Shown here: positions 9,196-24,100 of the stretch, piece after piece
How positions within the stretch are numbered: position 1 is the first letter of the stretch
Layout: each line of letters starts with the position of its first letter
Assembly (NCBI GenBank): GCA_030142905.1
Contig: JASJOG010000104.1
Location: forward strand, 397,001 to 461,000
From: Heliopora coerulea
Lineage: Eukaryota > Cnidaria > Anthozoa > Scleralcyonacea > Helioporidae
Direction of reading: 5' to 3'
DNA: 64,000 nucleotides
The notes under the pieces: model-generated
What the model was told of the DNA's origin: nothing
Database searches by the model: none
The model's input: only the letters and a program-made list of their open reading frames with translations
Translations under genes and position numbers: made by a program

Positions 9196-12100
9196 CTGAA
9201 ATTAAAAAAAATGAAAAACCATATTGAGAGAGGAATGCAGGCGTTGTAGTTTCTGTAATGTTTAAAAAACGAACAGGAGTGTTTTAGGTTCGATAAAGCA
9301 TGTACTGCAAGTTTTTTGAACGGCCTAAAAACAAACCCTTAATACGCTTATTCGCGAAGAAAGTTTGAAAATTTATGTTTTCGAAGTCGAGAAAATTGGA
9401 AGAGTAATATAAGCGTGTTTTTATCACATATAAAGACATGACACGGTTATGATTTTCCTTTGTATCTTCCTCATGAATTATTAAACAGATTTCAATAGAT
9501 TTTCAAAACGATGTTGAATAGTTTTAAAAATTTATGATTTCTTTTGAAAAATTTAGGGGTTACAGAGTTAATCATATTGCCTCGGGATTTCGAGGTTCCC
9601 TAAACCAGACGTATCAAAACGTCTTCGTATATTACAAAAGCTTGCAAACACAGGTTAGCAAATCCAAGTTTACATCAATGAAGGTCGCAACAACAGTTGG
9701 TAAACATGTTGGCAAGCTATCTCTCTCGCTTATAAAAATGCTATCAAACTGCTGCTCAAAAACCGAAATCTTCATGATGATGGGAGTTCGACGTGTCATA
9801 AAAAGGAGTGCGCAAGCCTTTTGGAGTTTAACTCGGGTTCAAAACCTTTTTTTTTGAGAGACGACAGTCGGATCTTAACACCTACACGGTTCATCTAGAA
9901 ATTCGAGATCTATTTTGTCGAAGGGCATCGTAGGTCTCTCATACCCTACAGAGGATGGAAATCCGAGTTCCACGTTCTACTGTGTAAGACATTCATGTGA
10001 ATTGGATCCGGTAGTTACGACGGAGAGGAGAGCCCATAAGGTAAGGAGCAGGGTTTACAATAACATTGGCCCCAATCACGTATGGCATCGTGATAGATAC
10101 CTTGAACTTAAACATTTTGGCGTTCCGATATTTGATTGCGTCCATGGGCGGTGTTGTATTATATTAAGAAGCACGTGGACAATCACGCGATCACGTGTAG
10201 TGAAAATTCACTTTGTTTTTGATTGACAGTTGACTGTAAAACAAGGCGCGAAGTAGAGTTATGAGTGTAGACCGCAAGGTTGAGTCTTATCGAGTTGAAT
10301 CATTAAATATTCAGAGATTACCCAGAGTTACATCTAAAATATCACATGGTCCTTCGATAGTCGGATAAAGAAAAGCGGAGAAAAGATGTCCTTGGATAAA
10401 ACCAAGAGAATTCGAAGCGGAAACAGATCCTTCGTTAAGAAGAGAATGCAAAATGCTCATGACGCCATCGATACGTTCGGCGGAACACAGACGGAAAGAG
10501 ATCAAATGGAAGGCTAGAAAATCACGCTGGAAGAGAAGAAAAGAACCTTAGAAACACTTGATCAAACCATACTAGAGAGTATCGACGACGAAGAAAAAAT
10601 CGACGAAGAAGTACTTAACACGAGCGAGTTGGGTGAGACAATCGAGTCATTGTGAAGATCAACAATGTGTTGAGAATAACCGAAAACCATAACGTGAGCC
10701 ATTCACAAGAAGCTAATTCAAATAGCGTTAATATTGCAACGCAGCTACCCTCTCAACAGACGATTCGAGCAAAACTTCCGAAATTATCCCTAAAAAGATT
10801 CTCTGGTAAACCTACAGAGTGGCAATTGTTTTGGGACAGCTATACTGCGGCGGTGCATGGTAACGAAAATCTGTCGAAAGTTGATAAATTCAATTATCTG
10901 AAAAACCTTTTGGAAGGTCACGCGGCAACAGCAATTGCAGGATTTGCACTAACGGACGAAAACTACGAAGCAGCTGTTCAACTTTTAGAAGATAGGTTTG
11001 CAAACCCTCAGATGATTATTTCAAGTCATATGGACGCCCAACTAAAACTAGACGCAGTCTCAGACATTCTCGATGTGGGAAAAATTCGCCGTCTGTACGA
11101 TACCATCGACATTCACATTAGAAGCCTCCAGAATTTAAAGGTTTCTTCCGAAACATATGTGGCACTCTTGGTTCCGTTAGTCCTCGCAAAGATCCCGGAA
11201 GAGATGAGGTTATTAATTAGTCGTAAAGTCGGTAAAGATAACTGGGAAATGGACAAACTACTTAAAGAGTTTAAAGCTGAGTTGGAAGCAAGAGAGCGAT
11301 GCACCTTGATGAGTGCTTCTTCCTCTACCAGTTGCAAAAAGGACGGTGGTAAGAAAAGAGGAGATCCTCCCATTACTTTGTCATCTCTAATCTTAGGAAA
11401 TAAAAACATATCCGTGCAAGTATGTTCATTCTGTGACCAACACCATTTGTCTGCCAAGTGCAACATCGTTACTGATATAGCAGCTCGCCGATGGGTACTA
11501 CGGAAAAAGGGAAAGTGTTTCGGATGCTTAAGATCAGGACACATCGCCAGTAATTGCCCGACCAAGACCCAAAATGTGGATATCGCCATCATATCGCCCT
11601 TTGTGAAGGAGTCAAAAAGAAAGAGGACCAAAAATCAGTTGGCCAAGGCGATGAAAAGAAAACTTCTGAGTCCTCAAGAAATGGAGCATCTGCAACGTTG
11701 TGTATCAATAGCAGTACTTCCGTGTTATTGCAGACAGCGAGAGCAATTGTTGGCAAACCTGGCGATCCTGGAAAGAAAGTGCAAGCACGTATCGTTTTCG
11801 ACTCATGCAGCCAAAGATCTTATATTTCCAAACGACTCCAAGATGCCTTGAAACTGCCAACAGTTACCTCAGATAATCTTTTGGTGAAAACATTTGCAAA
11901 TGAATCTCCTAGATTAATGTCGTGTGATATGGTCCAGATCTCAATTACAGCTATGGATGGTCTGAAACTTTATATCAACGCCTATAGTGTACCTACGATT
12001 TGCAGTCCTATTAGCAATCAAGCGATCGATATCGCAATTGAGAAATATCCATATTTAGAAGGTTTAACATTGGCTGAAGAAGTTGTTTCATCCCAAGATG

Positions 12101-15100
12101 CTGAAGTAGATGTCCTTATAGGCGCAGATTATTATTGGAACTTTGTCACAAATGTCTCCAGACGGGGAGCACAGCCTGGTCCAGTGGCTCTCCTGACAAA
12201 GCTAGGATGGGTGTTATCCGGACCTGTGAATAACGACTGCCATGATGAACCGAACTGCACAACTAACCTAAATGCCACTCACGTTCTACGAGTTGATGCT
12301 ATTCCTATTTAACGAGAACCTGATCCAGATGTGAGAGAACAACTTAAGAGATTTTGGGACCTAGAGACATTAGGTATTCGTGATGAAGAGAAGTCCGTTT
12401 ACGATGACTTTGTTGAAGAGATCCAATTCAATGGCGAAAGATATGAAGCCCACCTGCCATTCAAGAAACATCACCCAGTGATTCCAGACAACCACGCAGG
12501 AAGTGTGAAGAGATTAGTATCCTTGTTGCGTCGCCTTCAGAACCAGCCTACCCTGCTCAGAGAATATGACAGGATCATTCGTGATCAACTCGACAACGGA
12601 ATCATCGAGCGAATCCCTCCTGAAACGGAAGTGAAAGCTGGAAATGTGCACTATTTGCCTCACAGAGAAGTTGTACGAATAGACAAAGACACTACTAAAG
12701 TAAGAGTGGTGTACGATGCATCAGTTCGAAGTGAAGGACCTAGCTTGAACGATTGTTTATATGCTGGTCCACCTCTTACTCCCCTGATTTTTGACATTTT
12801 GGTTCGTTTCCGTGCACATCAAGTTGCAATCACAGCCGACATAGAAAAGGCATCCCTGAATATCTCAGTCGTCCTGGACCATCGAGATTTTCTTCGATTT
12901 CTATGGGTTGATGACCCATTCAGCAAGACACCAGAAACGTTGCCGCTGAGATTCACGCGAGTCGTCTTTGGTGTTACCTCAAGCCCGTTCATCCTTAATG
13001 CTACCCTTCGTTATCACGTTAACCGTTATCTTACTGAAGATCCCGAATTCGTTCAAGAGTTGTTGAGATCCCTCTACGTAGATGACTTCGCATCAGGATC
13101 CGAAAATGTAGCAACTGCCGTAGAATTATTTAGAAAGATCAAACACCGATTGGCTTCAGGTGGTTTCAACATGCGAAAATGGCTTAGCAATTCCAAAGAC
13201 CTAATGAAGCAGCTTTTGACCGACCCAGAGCTCGTTGAATCGCCACAGACACAATTGCCGACTGTGGAAGAAGATCAAGGCTACTCACAAACCACCCTTG
13301 ATTATAAGTTGGACTCCTGCCCACGAAAACTTGGTCAGGCCTGGGATATTGATAACGACAAGATTGGGATAAAACTCTACAAGCCGATAGCCGAGGTTGA
13401 TCAAAACGTGACTACTAAAAGAATGGTGTTAAGTTCAGCTGCAAAGTTCTACGACCCGTTGGGCCTGATCTCGCCTGTAATTCTCCAATTGAAACTCCTC
13501 TTCCAAGAACTTTGTAACAATAAAATAGCGTGGGATAATGAGCTAAATGAAAGCCTCTGCGCCAGGTGGAAATCGATCTTATCAAGTCTGAGAGAAGCCG
13601 GAGTGATCTGGATTGACCGGTGCTACTTCCACCCTTCCCCAAAACAGAGAATTAAATCCATACAGTTACACGCATTCGCAGATGCCTGGGAAACGTCATA
13701 CGGAGCCTGCGTTTACTTACGGCACGAATACGACAACAGTGTTCAATGCAACTTAATTGCCTCGAACACCCGAGTAGCACCCAAGAGCAAGCAGACCATA
13801 CCCCGGTTAGAACTATTGTCATGTCTGGTTGCATCTCGACTTACTGAGAACTTAAAGAAAGCTTTGGAAGAAATCATTAAAATTGATGCCGGAATGTACT
13901 GGTCTGATTCCACTGTTGCCCTTTATTGGATCAAAAACGTAAACAAAGAATACAAGCAATTCGTAGAGAATCGAGTACAGGAAATTCGCAAGTTAGCAGC
14001 TTCAGAGCACTGGAATCATTGCCCGACACACGAGAATGCGGCGGACATAGCATCGCGAGGAACAACGGCCACACAAATAGTGACCGATGAGAAATGGTGG
14101 CATGGTCCAAGCTTTCTCAAGAAACCCCCGAATGAATGGCCCAGTCCAACATTCTTCAAGTTACCTAAAGAAATCGATCAAGAATTGAAAACCGAACGAA
14201 AAGTCAAAGTCACTACCACTCTTGTAAAAGCTGAAGCGAACACGGAATCGAGTATCAAAATTGAAGAAAACATCGAACCTTCTCGCTACAGTGACGTTTT
14301 AACCCTATTTCGAGTTACAGCTTATGTGATAAGATTCATCGAAAATTTGAAGCACCGTAGACGTAAGTTGAATCCTTCAAATGGTGAACTTAACATTGAA
14401 GAGATCAATAACGCAGAGAAAATCTGGTTAAGATCAACGCAAGTCTCGATCTCAAAGCTCGAGAAGTACGACAAATTGAAGAATTCACTGCAACTGTTTG
14501 AAGACAACGATAGACTTTTACGCTGCCGAGGACGATTAGACCACGCACCCCTTCCCAATGAATCCAAGTTTCCTGTCCTTCTACCAAGCGACCACCATCT
14601 TACCAAGCTAATCATTCTCCGTTGTCATCATGAAGTGTTACACAACGGAGTCGGAGAAACCTTGACCCAATTGCGCACTCGATATTGGGTTGTCAAAGGG
14701 AGACAAGTGGTAAAAAGAATACTGTCTACCTGCACCTTATGCAATAGAGTGGAAGGACCACCTTATGGCACACCATCGGCACCACTCTTGCCCAATTTTC
14801 GACTCAGTAATGACTTCGCATTCACGAGAATAGGTGTAGATTATGCTGGACCTCTGTATGTCAAGGATATTTACAATGGGAAAGAAATGCACAAATCGTT
14901 TATTGCTTTATATACCTGCGCCAGCAGCCGAGCAGTGCACTTGGATCTTGTCCCTGACGCCAGCTCTATGGCATTTGTCCGAAGTTTGAAACGTTTTATA
15001 AGTCGACGTGGAACACCATCCCTTGTTATTTCTGATAACGCCAAAACGTTCAAGGGAGCTGAATTGAAGAATTTCATTACGTCTCGTGGAATCAAGTGGA

Positions 15101-18100
15101 GATACATAGTGGAGCGTTCTCCATGGTGGGGAGGTTTTTACGAGCGAATCGTGAGATCAGTGAAGAGATGCCTGAAGAAAGTGTTAGCTAACGCCAGACT
15201 AACTTATGAAGAGTTATTAACCGTACTGATTCAGATAGAAGGAGTTTTGAACTCACGACCACTCACTTACGTATACCAGGATGGTGAAACTCCTTTAACA
15301 CCTTCTCAACTAGTCCTTGGAAGACGTTTGTTGTCACGACCATCATCGGGACTAGCAGAGGAAACGAGTACCGCAAATTCTAATGATCAAGAACAGGTGA
15401 TTATCAAACGAGAGAAATACCTAAGAACCGTTCTCCTTCATTTCTGGAAAAGGTGGCAAAGCGATTACCTTACACAACTCCGAGAATACCACCGACCAAG
15501 CAACAAAAATGGACCAACCGTTAACGTTGGAGATGTTGTTGTCGTTGAAGAAGATAAGGTAAATCGACTGAACTGGATTTTGGCGAAGGTTGAAAGGCTC
15601 TTAACCGGAAATGACGGAAAGGTACGCGCAGCCGAGATTCGCTATCACAACAAAGCAGGAAATCTTGCAGTGACAAGACGACCGTTGAAGAAGCTATATC
15701 CAGTAGAATTGAAGTCGAACCAACCCAACCAATCTGATTTTCCAATTAAATTTGTCGAACACGCTAAAGTAGAGAACTTCTAAGAATTTACATTTAAGGT
15801 TGATAGACCTCCGTCCATCAAGGGGGGAGTGTGTTGTATTATATTAAGAAGCACGTGGACAATCACGCGATCACGTGTAGTGGAAATTCACTTTGTTTTT
15901 GATTGACAGTTGACTGTAAAACAAGGCGCGAAGTAGAGTTATGAGTGTAGACCACAAGGTTGAGTCTTATCGAGTTGAATCATTAAATATTCAGAGATTA
16001 CCCGGAGTTACATCTAAAATATTACAGGCGGAGTTGCAAAGTTACATGGCTTGTGTAACACGGTGATGTAATCGCTTCACAATATTTGCACCTATTACCT
16101 TGGTGATTGACTGAGAAGAATCATTACTGGTCAATGTGCAGAAAGCGAAATGGCAGCGTCAACACGATGCTTTTTAAGCGATAACCTAAATATAACCACA
16201 CATATACGTAACGTCAACCAGAAACCACAAAAAAAAAAACAGTGGTTGAATTTAAGGTGAATTAGGACTAGCCAATGGATCAACTTCTTCAAAAACTTGA
16301 AAGAAAAAGGAAACTGCAACAAAGCAGAGTAAATGCCTGTGGCTTTGTTTTTCTTCATTGCTTAATGAAAGACCTCAACCAAATGTGGTTGTGCGGCTCC
16401 ACGACTGTGGAATGGATTACCGTTAGAACTTAGGGAAGAACAGAGTACTGAAATTTTTAAACGGAAACTCAAGACGTATCTTTTTAAGAAGGCGTATTGT
16501 AACTAGTTGGTGTAAGGATGTTAAATTCTTAAGTCCTTGTATGTTATTTATGATCGATTGTTAAGGTATTTATGTTTAAACTAAGTTACGACTTTTTATG
16601 TAAATAACTATTTATTTTTATAGGATTCTTGTTAAGTGTAGTATTTTCAATACTAATTCTAAAGCGCATTTGAAAACAGTAATGTTGAATTTGCGCTATA
16701 TAAATAAATATTATTATTATTATTAAGAAACATTGGAACACATTTCTAACACGCATGTGCTTCGAAACTCATGGGAGTCTTGACATTAACAGTTAAGAAA
16801 CTTTCTCGCTCATTGTCTTTTAGTATTCTAACTTGCACCACTTTTTTTGACGACTATCCTCTTCCTTTCCTTTTCACGTTCACGAGCAATTACATAGACC
16901 ACTTGCACTTCTATGCAAAACAACCCATATGAAGGATAACTTCAAAGTTCTGACGTTGAACAGATCGAATAATTCATGTAAATTCTTTTGCTTATAAGTA
17001 TTTTTCCTCCAACAGGGGAATAAATACAAGTGGTTTATAGAGATACTTAACCACATATCTAAAAGAAGACTGATCCACTTAAAGATACGAGAGTGGCATG
17101 GGATTTCTCCAAAAGGATGTGTTTAACTCAAGACAGTTCTTAAGAAGTAATGTAACACTAGCGAATGAATGGTACAAAGGAATTCTGCACTTAAGAGATA
17201 ATCACAGCAGCGTGAGGACGGGCCCGAACGTAACCAACGACTACATTTTGGGCATCTTTCCAGAGATAACTTTCTCAGGGTTCAAAATAACGTCATAAGT
17301 GATGCTAGTCAGGTCGTTGTGACCGGTCACACAAAATTATGATCGGTCAGAGAAGATCTTTGACTGATTGGTTAAAGACTAAAGTTGATACTTTATGCAA
17401 AATAATACTTCATGTGACACTGTACTTCAGTATCTTGGTTTCCAGTATAGATTAACTGCAGAGGTTTTAAACAGAACGACACTAGTAGAATGTTTGAACA
17501 TTAGGTTTCGTTCCTTAATTTAACTTTTTTTTATTCCACTGTTTTAACCGTTTTTGTCAAACAATCTTAATAATCGTTAGTTGCTGTCGATAGATACCTG
17601 ATTACGCAATACAAAACTTTTAACGAGTGTATGACAAATGTGAACGGTCACTACGACAGGCGTCAACCAAATTTAGCTGGTCATTTTAACCATTTATCCG
17701 GTCATTTTAACCATTTGGCCGGTCGTTGACCGTTAACCGGCCGTTATTTTGAGCCCTGTGTTCTGTTTTATATAGTGTATTATTAACAAATAACTAAAAA
17801 ATGACACTTCGGAGTAATTTCGAAAGTAAGTTTGCATACTGCAATACACAGCGGCCATTCCTTGCAAATATTCCGGCAACTGAAGTCATGGCATTCAGGG
17901 AATTGACGTTTGACAACTGCCCTAATATTTTCATACACTTCCAACAATCTACACTGTACGCACAGGGAAGGTTGAAGAACAAGCTTTCAGTACATTCGTC
18001 ATTGAAATAATCCAAAGCAAACCTACGGAAACTACTTTTAAATAATCATTGTCATATAAAATAGTAATACATAGAAGACATTCAACATTGCCTGCAGTTA

Positions 18101-21100
18101 CCTGTTCATCCGAGGGATTTTTTTCAGTTTCTATCAACTACTCGAACATATCGGGCGGTCAACCAACAAGATTTAAGTTAAGTGCATGGTTTGAGCCTTA
18201 TCTATATCCAGGTAACAGCTTAAACAAAATACGCACGCTCTCAAGCTGTTTTCTCAGAAAAACTTTCTGAGTCCCTGACGGGAATCGAACCCGTAACCTT
18301 CTGATCGCCGGTGAGACGCTCTAACCATTGAGCTACAAAGACTCAGATGGTGAGCGAAGGTTAAATTTGTGTACTGGTTCGTATAGATGGTAGACATATG
18401 TACTGCCAGTCTGCCAGTCTCGATACGTCGTCTATTTTTATGTTAATCGATGATGTGTTTGTGGTAGCTTGGTAATTATGTTTTTAATACGCACGCTCTC
18501 AAGCTGTTCTCTCAGAAAAACTTTCTGAGTCCCTGACGGGAATCGAACCCGTAACCTTCTGATCGCCGGTGAGACGCTCTAACCATTGAGCTACAAAGAC
18601 TCAGATGGTGAGCGAAGGTTAAATTTGTGTACTGGTTCGTATAGATGGTAGACATATGTACTGCCAGTCTGCTATACGACGCTCACCATCTGAGTCTTTG
18701 TAGCTCAATGGTTAGAGCGTCTCACCGGCGATCAGAAGGTTACGGGTTCGATTCCCGTCAGGGACTCAGAAAGTTTTTCTGAGAGAACAGCTTGAGAGCG
18801 TGCGTATTAAAAACATAATTACCAAGCTACCACAAACACATCATCGATTAAACAAAATAGTTAAAATTATTTAAAACAAAGAGAAATCTTGGTGGGCAGG
18901 GGCGAAACTAGCCCTTATTCGTTCGGGGGGGTGTGTGTTGGGTGGGATTGCCCTGCTCAAATCTATGATGCCCTGCAGCATCGTAGGTAAAATTGACCGA
19001 AATGTATATATGGAATCCTGCTTTAGTCTGGATGCATTTGAACTAAATCCCTACTGTCTGCTATGGGACGGCACAGTGGCAAAACAGAACAGTTAAAAAT
19101 AATTAAAAAGTAGCAAGATCACGAAAAAAATTGTTGAATTGAATTTATATAGCTGCAGTATAAAACGTGCACATGTACTGCTGCACAACCGCTGTGTGTA
19201 TAATGTACAGAATTCTTGATGGAATTGAATTCAGAACTATTTTTCTGGAGTCTGTGCATATATACGTCATTGTAATCATCACTTTTATTGCCAATTTTAT
19301 AAATTTTAATTTACTCAACTATGAGCAGCTGCAAGCCTGCGCCTAGTCTGTGCTGCCTTAATGCCCTGCAAGATCTCCGATTGCCCTGCGAATCGGAGTT
19401 TCTAGTATTTTGGGGGGTGTCACACTCCCACAGTCCGCTTGAGTTTCGCCCCTGTTGGTGGGGAATATCTTAAGAACCTTTTTCTCTTTCACATGGGAAA
19501 GTTGCGACGCCAAAATAACGACAACCAAAATTGAAAGAGCTAAAAATAACCAAAGCCAAGGGCACTTACCATCAATGTATGAAATCTATGAACTTTTCTC
19601 AATTATCACACGGAATTCGTCTGTTTTTGTTTGAATGTATTAAATCTGATTCTCGACATGTTTTTTCTTGCCTTCACAGGGAGTTAAGTCACAAAATCAG
19701 TTATTTCATATCATTAATAACCGTAACCTGGGGGTTTACCCCCGTTTTTGTTAAATGTTCTAAGTGAACCATAAAAATGTGTAACGGTCTAATAGTTTAA
19801 AAATGATGAATGTAATTCTACCTTGTTCGTTAGAGTCGCATATTCATTTTTCTTCAATTCAGTTCATAACTGTTTGGGACTTACAAAATGATTCGACGCT
19901 TGTGAGAAGTTGGTTGCGGTTGTGAGAAGCTGGTTACGGTCATGCATTCAGGTTGGCATCGGACTTGTAAAGTAAGGCAACGCAGAGCAAAGTTTTATTC
20001 ATTTTTTAAATTTATTTAAACTTTTATCTATACTGGGCAACCCAATCAGCTAACTAAGCTATTTTTCCTCGAGATTCAAGTTTCACTCAAATTTTTCCAT
20101 ATTTTGATGGGAATCGCCAACACTTAAAAATCAATTAGAATAACTGGGAATTTACTGTATCTTGTAATGAAAGAATCTGCCATTGGCGCCTTTGTTTGGA
20201 TTCTATAGAGTTTAACTTTTACTGTGAATGAAGTAGTTCAAGGAGCTCAAGATTGTCCGGATGGGTATCAACATCAACAAAGCCAAATCTTACCTACCAT
20301 TATGACGTATAATGATTAATATTTTTAAGTACTGAGAGTCAATCATCCGCAATAAAAGATAAAAAGACTTATAAACATAAACATTCTATCAACAAACAAT
20401 TCTTTTTGGAAACATATGCCATTTTCAAGAACTCTGTCCATGTAAAGCTGTGGCTGCACAACAATAGCTAATATTCGTTCGTTCAACAATGCTACTTGGA
20501 TGAAAGCTTGATTTGATCACAAGTTTTGTCCAAGAAATGACGAGGTGCAAATAGCGTTGGATCGTGGAGCAAAATTTCCCACATTACAAGACAAAAATGT
20601 CAGCCAACGTTGTACGATGATGTCGGAATGTTTAGACCCGGCTTGTTGCACAGACTTTATTCAGAATTTGTTCTATGTACATTTATTCTAAATTTTTATC
20701 TCGTTTTAGGGATCCATCTTGGGTAAACAACAAGTAAGTTGTAAACAGTGGGCTTTTACGAGCATATTAGTGTCTTAGCACCTTCATGCCCAGTGTTGTT
20801 GTATTAAAAATTACAACAAAAGAACTAATGAAAGAACAAAGCAAAAACGGAACAGATCAGAAAATGAAAGAATTAATAATCATGCACGAAAGGGTTAAAT
20901 TAATCTGGGATTATTTTTGTGGGGTCATCTATAAAAGTTTTCGTGGCTTATTTTAACCGCGACTAATAATTATAGACGCAGCTTATAACCTCTCCAGGTA
21001 ACGGCTCTTTTGATCATTAATTCTTTCCCAAGATTATTCGACTATTACTCTGAGGTGGCTAACGTCAGACAATTTTAGCGATGAGGGTGAGAAATCATAC

Positions 21101-24100
21101 CATGAAAGGGTTATAGGTATCTGAAATTCTGAATGTATTATTTCCCGCCAGGGATAATTCAATCATTTTACTATGGCTAACCCCGGGCGATTTTAGTCGT
21201 CGGGAAGAGACATCCTTTAAAGTGTTATTAGGCTGAGGCGGTTTTGTAAAAAAACCGAAACCGAAAACCGTCGCGAAATAACCGAAATAACCGAGTCTTT
21301 TGATCAATTAAATTGCGACAAAAATAAACAACTTGGCTTGTGTATTATATTAATTATATTTGTAAAAAATTGATTGTATGCTAGTTATGTACAACAATAT
21401 TACGTCTAAATGGCAAATGCTCAAACTGTCTTGGTTTATAAGTTCTCAGCTAAGAAAACAAGCATGTCAACCTTCTCAGGTTTTAGCTGTGCTCGTGCGG
21501 GAGTGATGACAAGTCCTGCTTTACTAAATAGTCGTTCCGACGGAGAGCTGGAAGCTTGAATGGCCAGATATCTTTTGGCAAGCTGACTTAGTAGCGGAAA
21601 ATCAGGTTCGTTTCGTTTCCACCACTTTAGAGGATCTTCATCGCCATCAATAACCGAATATTTCAGGTACTGTTTGAAGAAGAGCTGGTCTTGCGCTTTT
21701 TCATATTGATGGTGGCGTATTGCTGTGCATGTCTTTTCTGAAGATGCCTCAGTAGGTTCGATGTGTTGCTCCCCTTGTTTTTGATGGTTTGCAAACAAAC
21801 TTGACAGACAGCGCTGTCCTTTGCTTCTTCCATGTTTTTGAAAAACTTCCATACTTCACTTCTTCCCGACATCGCAAAATAGGCAAATATAAACGCAGAG
21901 AGTTAAACGCACTGTAGGAATTGAATAACGAGCAAACGTGCGCTTGGTGCAAAACACGTGTTGACAACAAGAATAAATTAAAGATATAAACACAATCTTA
22001 TTGGTTGACGCCGTTGCGGCCGACTAGTTACGCGATGAGTCACACACTTTAATAGTCTTTTGTCTGCACGTCTTTGCAGACGTCCGCCCTCATCTTAGCC
22101 AATCAAATATTTGAATTGCAAGTTTGTTTAACCCGGTTATCAAGTTTAGTCAACCAAGCAATCGCAGCGCTATTCTCGCACTGTTTTCTTTTCAAATTTT
22201 GAATCGGTTTTTTGGTTATTTCGGTTATTTCGGTTAGTCGGTTATCTGATATTAAGGAGACTCGTGAAATCGATCTGTTAAAAAAACCGATTCTTGTCGG
22301 TTAACCGGTTAACCGCCTCAGCCTAAGTGTTATAACTATCTCGACTAATGGTAGACCTCTATAGGTTGAGAACACCGAATGTTATTAAAGACTGTTTCGA
22401 AATTTTCTTTGATCAATACAAAATCTCGATTCTAAATTGGTTATTAAGCGTTTGACGAAGGAAGTGGACTATGACATCAAGCTAGTGTCAAGTGTCCTTG
22501 ATGGAAGTGTACCGAAATTGTTAACGATACAAAAAACAATCTCACCCAATCTCACCAGATCAACAATCTCACCTTTTATTTCACTTGTTAGAACTTTCTC
22601 ACACGACAGTCACATCGAACCTCTCCAGTTCTTCTGTTCGTACGTGAATCCTACACGTGACGTACAATTTCTATTTTTAGGGGGAGGATGGCAAGTCCAA
22701 GCTTCAGCTCAGAAGTGTGTCGTGACCAGTGAATTCAATTTCCATGTCTGGAATGCTAACTGGCCAATGAAAAGTGAAGCCAAGACGGCTGCCTATGTAG
22801 GGCAATTTTGTACGTCAGTTTCAGTCCCCTACGCGGGCTTGTATGTCAGTTTTAATCTCCCACTTGACTTTTTAAATTTTTTGAAAATTTTCCTTATTGA
22901 AAATACACACAAAACATGTCTTTGAAAGAAAGATATGAGTTTAAGAATTTCAAATATACTTCGAAAAAGTCAAACCGAGTTACAGGTTACATATTTTCAC
23001 GAAAATAAATTACTAAACCGACGAGAAACCTGATAAAACGGTCCCGAAAAATTACTTGAGAAAAGTACTAAGTGCACGTCCTTTTGTTACGGCCAGTTTA
23101 CCATCTCTAGACAATTTGAGACAGTTCTTAGGCCACACGGCTATAACAAATCTTTCTAAACATTTGAATATGTGAAATTGGTCCAGTAATATTTCGCCTG
23201 TGCATTTTTTCCATGGTTGTGAATATTTTCGAAGCCAAACCAAACAAGTCAAACTGAGTTACAGGTTATATGTTTCCACGAAAATAAATTACCAAACTCA
23301 CGGGAAACCTGATAAAACGGTTCCGACAAGTTACTTGAGGAAACTACTAAGTGGACGTCTTTTTTTTATCGTCAGTTTGCCATCTTTAGACAATTTAGGA
23401 CAATTTTTAGGCCACACAGCAATAAAGAATCCTTTTGAACACTCGAATATGTAAAACTTGTCCAGTAATATTTCATCTGTGCACTTTTTCCATGGTTGCT
23501 AATGTTTTCGAAGTCGAACCAAACAAAAACTGAAAATTACAGTCGTGTAAAGGACTGGAACAAATGTACAGGACCGCGAAGACGACTGAAACTGAGGTAC
23601 AAACAGTGAACTCTAAAAAGACTGGAACGATATCTGCAAACTGTGTTTAGAAGCCATCATGGAGGCTGACATGTGGGTCAATTTGCAGTCTCCTTATGCG
23701 ATAAAACACGCAACCTATTGTAAAAAACTTCACCCTAATTTCGGATTTTTTGATAGTTTTCTTTTTTGTCCTTAGTAAAGTGGAAGAGAATGTCTTTACG
23801 TCTGCATATTTGTTAGAACTAACTGTCCATGAAAAATAAAAGTTCAGTACAATTTTTTCCCACGCGTGTTTTTGACCCACATGGCTGCCCCCATGTCGGC
23901 TTCACTCAATTGTAAGGCCAGACATAACGAGGTATCGTTCCTGTCTTTTTAGAGTTCACTGGTACAAGATTTCCTTCCATGGGTGCCCATCTTGGCTCAT
24001 TGAATTCTAAAGGTCTTTTTACAGAGTTTACTGTTTTGGCTTCACTTTTTGCATGAGCAAATGACTAGGAGTTAGCATTCCAGATATGGAAATTGAGTTC

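Larger units (their letters stand above)
10152..16026 (+). mobile_element. BEL/Pao LTR retrotransposon, 5.9 kb, near complete
   Basis: Two 195-bp LTRs (10152-10346 and 15832-16026) differ at about four positions, so insertion is fairly recent. Ends are TG...CA and the 5-bp target duplication GGCGG stands at 10147-10151 and 16027-16031. Order is LTR, gag, protease, RT, RNase H, integrase, LTR, as in Pao-type elements. It lies in sense opposite to the host gene, within ENOSF1 intron 12. Disabling changes: an in-frame TAG at 10515, frameshifts near 10652 and 11570, a TAA at 12310, and DSCS in place of the expected protease DSGS. The 1150-codon pol frame is otherwise open. Confidence 0.96.

Noticed and set aside
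11113..11631. 172-codon minus-strand frame
   Set aside because: Antisense to the BEL/Pao gag; no independent support.
14322..14615. Minus-strand frames inside pol
   Set aside because: Shadows of the long conserved pol frame.
18694..18766. Functional tRNA genes
   Set aside because: Acceptor, D and T arms fold, but the anticodon stem has a mismatch, the base before the anticodon is C, and the same body with a 3' hairpin recurs as dispersed copies, so these are tRNA-derived SINEs.
22437..22925. 162-codon plus-strand frame
   Set aside because: Runs from unique sequence into the duplicated repeat block and the TIR of a MITE; no domain.
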